Shown piece after piece: positions 20,728 to 21,587 of a DNA stretch of 21,587 bases. The notes beneath the pieces were generated by a model. The model was not told the DNA's origin. It was given only the letters and a program-made list of their open reading frames with translations, and searched no databases. Source of the stretch: GCA-002688135 sp964536565 (GTDB lineage Bacteria > Patescibacteriota > Patescibacteriia > Magasanikbacterales > GCA-002688135); NCBI GenBank assembly GCA_964536565.1, contig CAZHXK010000015.1, positions 1 through 21,587 of the forward strand, read 5' to 3'. The position numbers and the translations under genes were made by a program. Every line of letters begins with the position of its first letter. The stretch's first letter is position 1.

Positions 20728-21587
20728 ATGACAAAACATAACGATGAAAAAAAGGTAGATACGGGAACTTTCAGCGATTTGCCGATTGCTGAGAAGATGT
20801 TGGCTATTTTGCGAAAGAAAGGCTTCACTATCCCAACACCCATTCAGCATCAAATTATTCCTGGTGCGATTGAAGGTAAAGATGTTATCGGTATTGCTCA
20901 AACAGGAACAGGTAAAACACTCGCGTTTGGTATTCCGATGATTCAACGTATTGCACAGCAGAAAGGGCATGGATTGATTATTCTTCCAACTCGTGAGCTT
21001 GCATTACAGGTTGAGAAGAATTTTGAGATGATTGGTAAAGAATTGGGTGTGCGTACTGCTGTGTTGATCGGTGGTATTTCTCAGCACGGCCAAGTGAAGG
21101 CCTTGAAGAAGAAACCTCATGTTGTGATTGCTACTCCAGGACGTTTGGTTGATTTGATTGATCAGGGATTGTACTCATGTAAGAATGTTTCAATTGTTAC
21201 GTTGGATGAGGCTGATCGTATGCTTGATGTTGGTTTCTTGCCACAGATTAAGCGTATCTTGAAGCTTGTACCAGAGGAGCGACAAGTGATGTTGTTCTCA
21301 GCTACGATGCCTAAAGCAATTTCATCTTTGGCAGCTGAGTTTATGCAAATTCCTTTGCGCATTGAGATTGCACCACAGGGAACAGCAGCTAAGAATGTTG
21401 AACAAGAAATTTTCGTTGTTCGAAAAAAAAACAAAACACAATTACTTGAAAAGTTATTGAGTGAGTATAAGGAGAATACCGTACTCGTATTTTCACGAAC
21501 GAAGCATGGTGCTAAGCGTATTGCACGAAATATTCGTGCGATGGGTCATACTGCTACAGAGATTCACGGGAATCGTTCACAAGCACA
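20728..21587 (+). CDS. DEAD-box ATP-dependent RNA helicase, 3' end outside the window
   Basis: The first 286 residues of a DEAD-box helicase of the RhlE/CsdA/DbpA kind are visible. Motifs in order are the Q motif near 33-42 (GFTIPTPIQHQ), Walker A AQTGTGKT (57-64), PTRELA (87-92), TPGR (136-139), DEAD written DEADR (160-164) and SAT (191-193). Then comes the start of the second RecA domain, with VLVFSRTK (about 252-259) and, near the edge, EIHGN. It unwinds short RNA duplexes using ATP, typically in ribosome assembly or mRNA turnover, in the cytoplasm. No Shine-Dalgarno precedes the ATG. The codons (GTT, GGT, CGT, ACT) look biased, as in a well-expressed gene. The long leader with an attenuator-like hairpin suggests regulation, as for cold-induced helicases. 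Confidence 0.92.
   Translation, partial: MTKHNDEKKVDTGTFSDLPIAEKMLAILRKKGFTIPTPIQHQIIPGAIEGKDVIGIAQTGTGKTLAFGIPMIQRIAQQKGHGLIILPTRELALQVEKNFEMIGKELGVRTAVLIGGISQHGQVKALKKKPHVVIATPGRLVDLIDQGLYSCKNVSIVTLDEADRMLDVGFLPQIKRILKLVPEERQVMLFSATMPKAISSLAAEFMQIPLRIEIAPQGTAAKNVEQEIFVVRKKNKTQLLEKLLSEYKENTVLVFSRTKHGAKRIARNIRAMGHTATEIHGNRSQA

Noticed and set aside
1..21587. CRISPR array, insertion sequence or prophage
   Set aside because: No spaced direct repeats, transposase, integrase or flanking inverted repeats were seen; the inverted repeats present are terminators or operator-like sites.

Overview
The window looks like chromosomal DNA from a bacterium of the Patescibacteria/CPR type; this placement is inferred from gene content, and no rRNA or tRNA is present to confirm it. 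Supporting signs are compact, mostly single-gene transcription units, many short orphan proteins, several apparently leaderless mRNAs, a short Cys-ribbon protein beside a DEAD-box helicase, and an unusual stop-codon pattern. Of 24 complete reading frames, 13 end in TAA, 10 in TAG, and only one could end in TGA (it could also run three codons further to a TAG). Two otherwise intact genes carry an in-frame TGA: a P-loop kinase (TGA 6188-6190) and a 133-residue orphan (TGA 13039-13041). The simplest reading is that TGA is not a stop here. Glycine (genetic code 25, known from Absconditabacteria/SR1 and Gracilibacteria) is the leading candidate, but the amino acid cannot be settled from this window.

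Layout. 1-119: promoter and folded leader of a reverse-strand gene that begins at the left edge. 120-1550: a possible RNA or weak reverse ORF, a multi-pass membrane protein and a 50-residue membrane peptide. 1561-3500: reverse operon of a four-helix membrane protein and an Mqo-like FAD dehydrogenase, with palindromes at the promoter. 3600-5780: a 92-residue conserved orphan and two membrane proteins, the first built from a tandem duplication. 5781-7154: TGA-containing uridine-kinase-like P-loop protein, followed by a gene-poor stretch with three successive terminators. 7190-9083: HelD-like SF1 helicase. 9120-11692: small orphans, a possible DUF1874/B116-like protein and a GGDEF diguanylate cyclase. 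11701-13293: DUF2914 membrane protein and the second TGA-containing gene. 13369-14723: small Cys-rich protein and a type II glutamine synthetase. 14763-17333: operon of ABC exporter ATPase, permease and a thioredoxin-like lipoprotein. 17348-18090: orphan with a strong promoter and a long leader. 18142-19464: HI0933/BaiN-family flavoprotein. 19503-20454: DUF2164 protein and the zinc-ribbon protein. 20552-21587: DEAD-box RNA helicase with a long leader, cut by the right edge.

How it fits together. There is no single large pathway. Visible modules are nucleotide/RNA metabolism (kinase, two helicases, zinc ribbon, HI0933 flavoprotein), envelope functions (ABC exporter, extracytoplasmic thioredoxin, membrane orphans), nitrogen assimilation (glutamine synthetase) and possible cyclic-nucleotide signalling (GGDEF next to a candidate B116-like protein). 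No mobile element or CRISPR array was seen.
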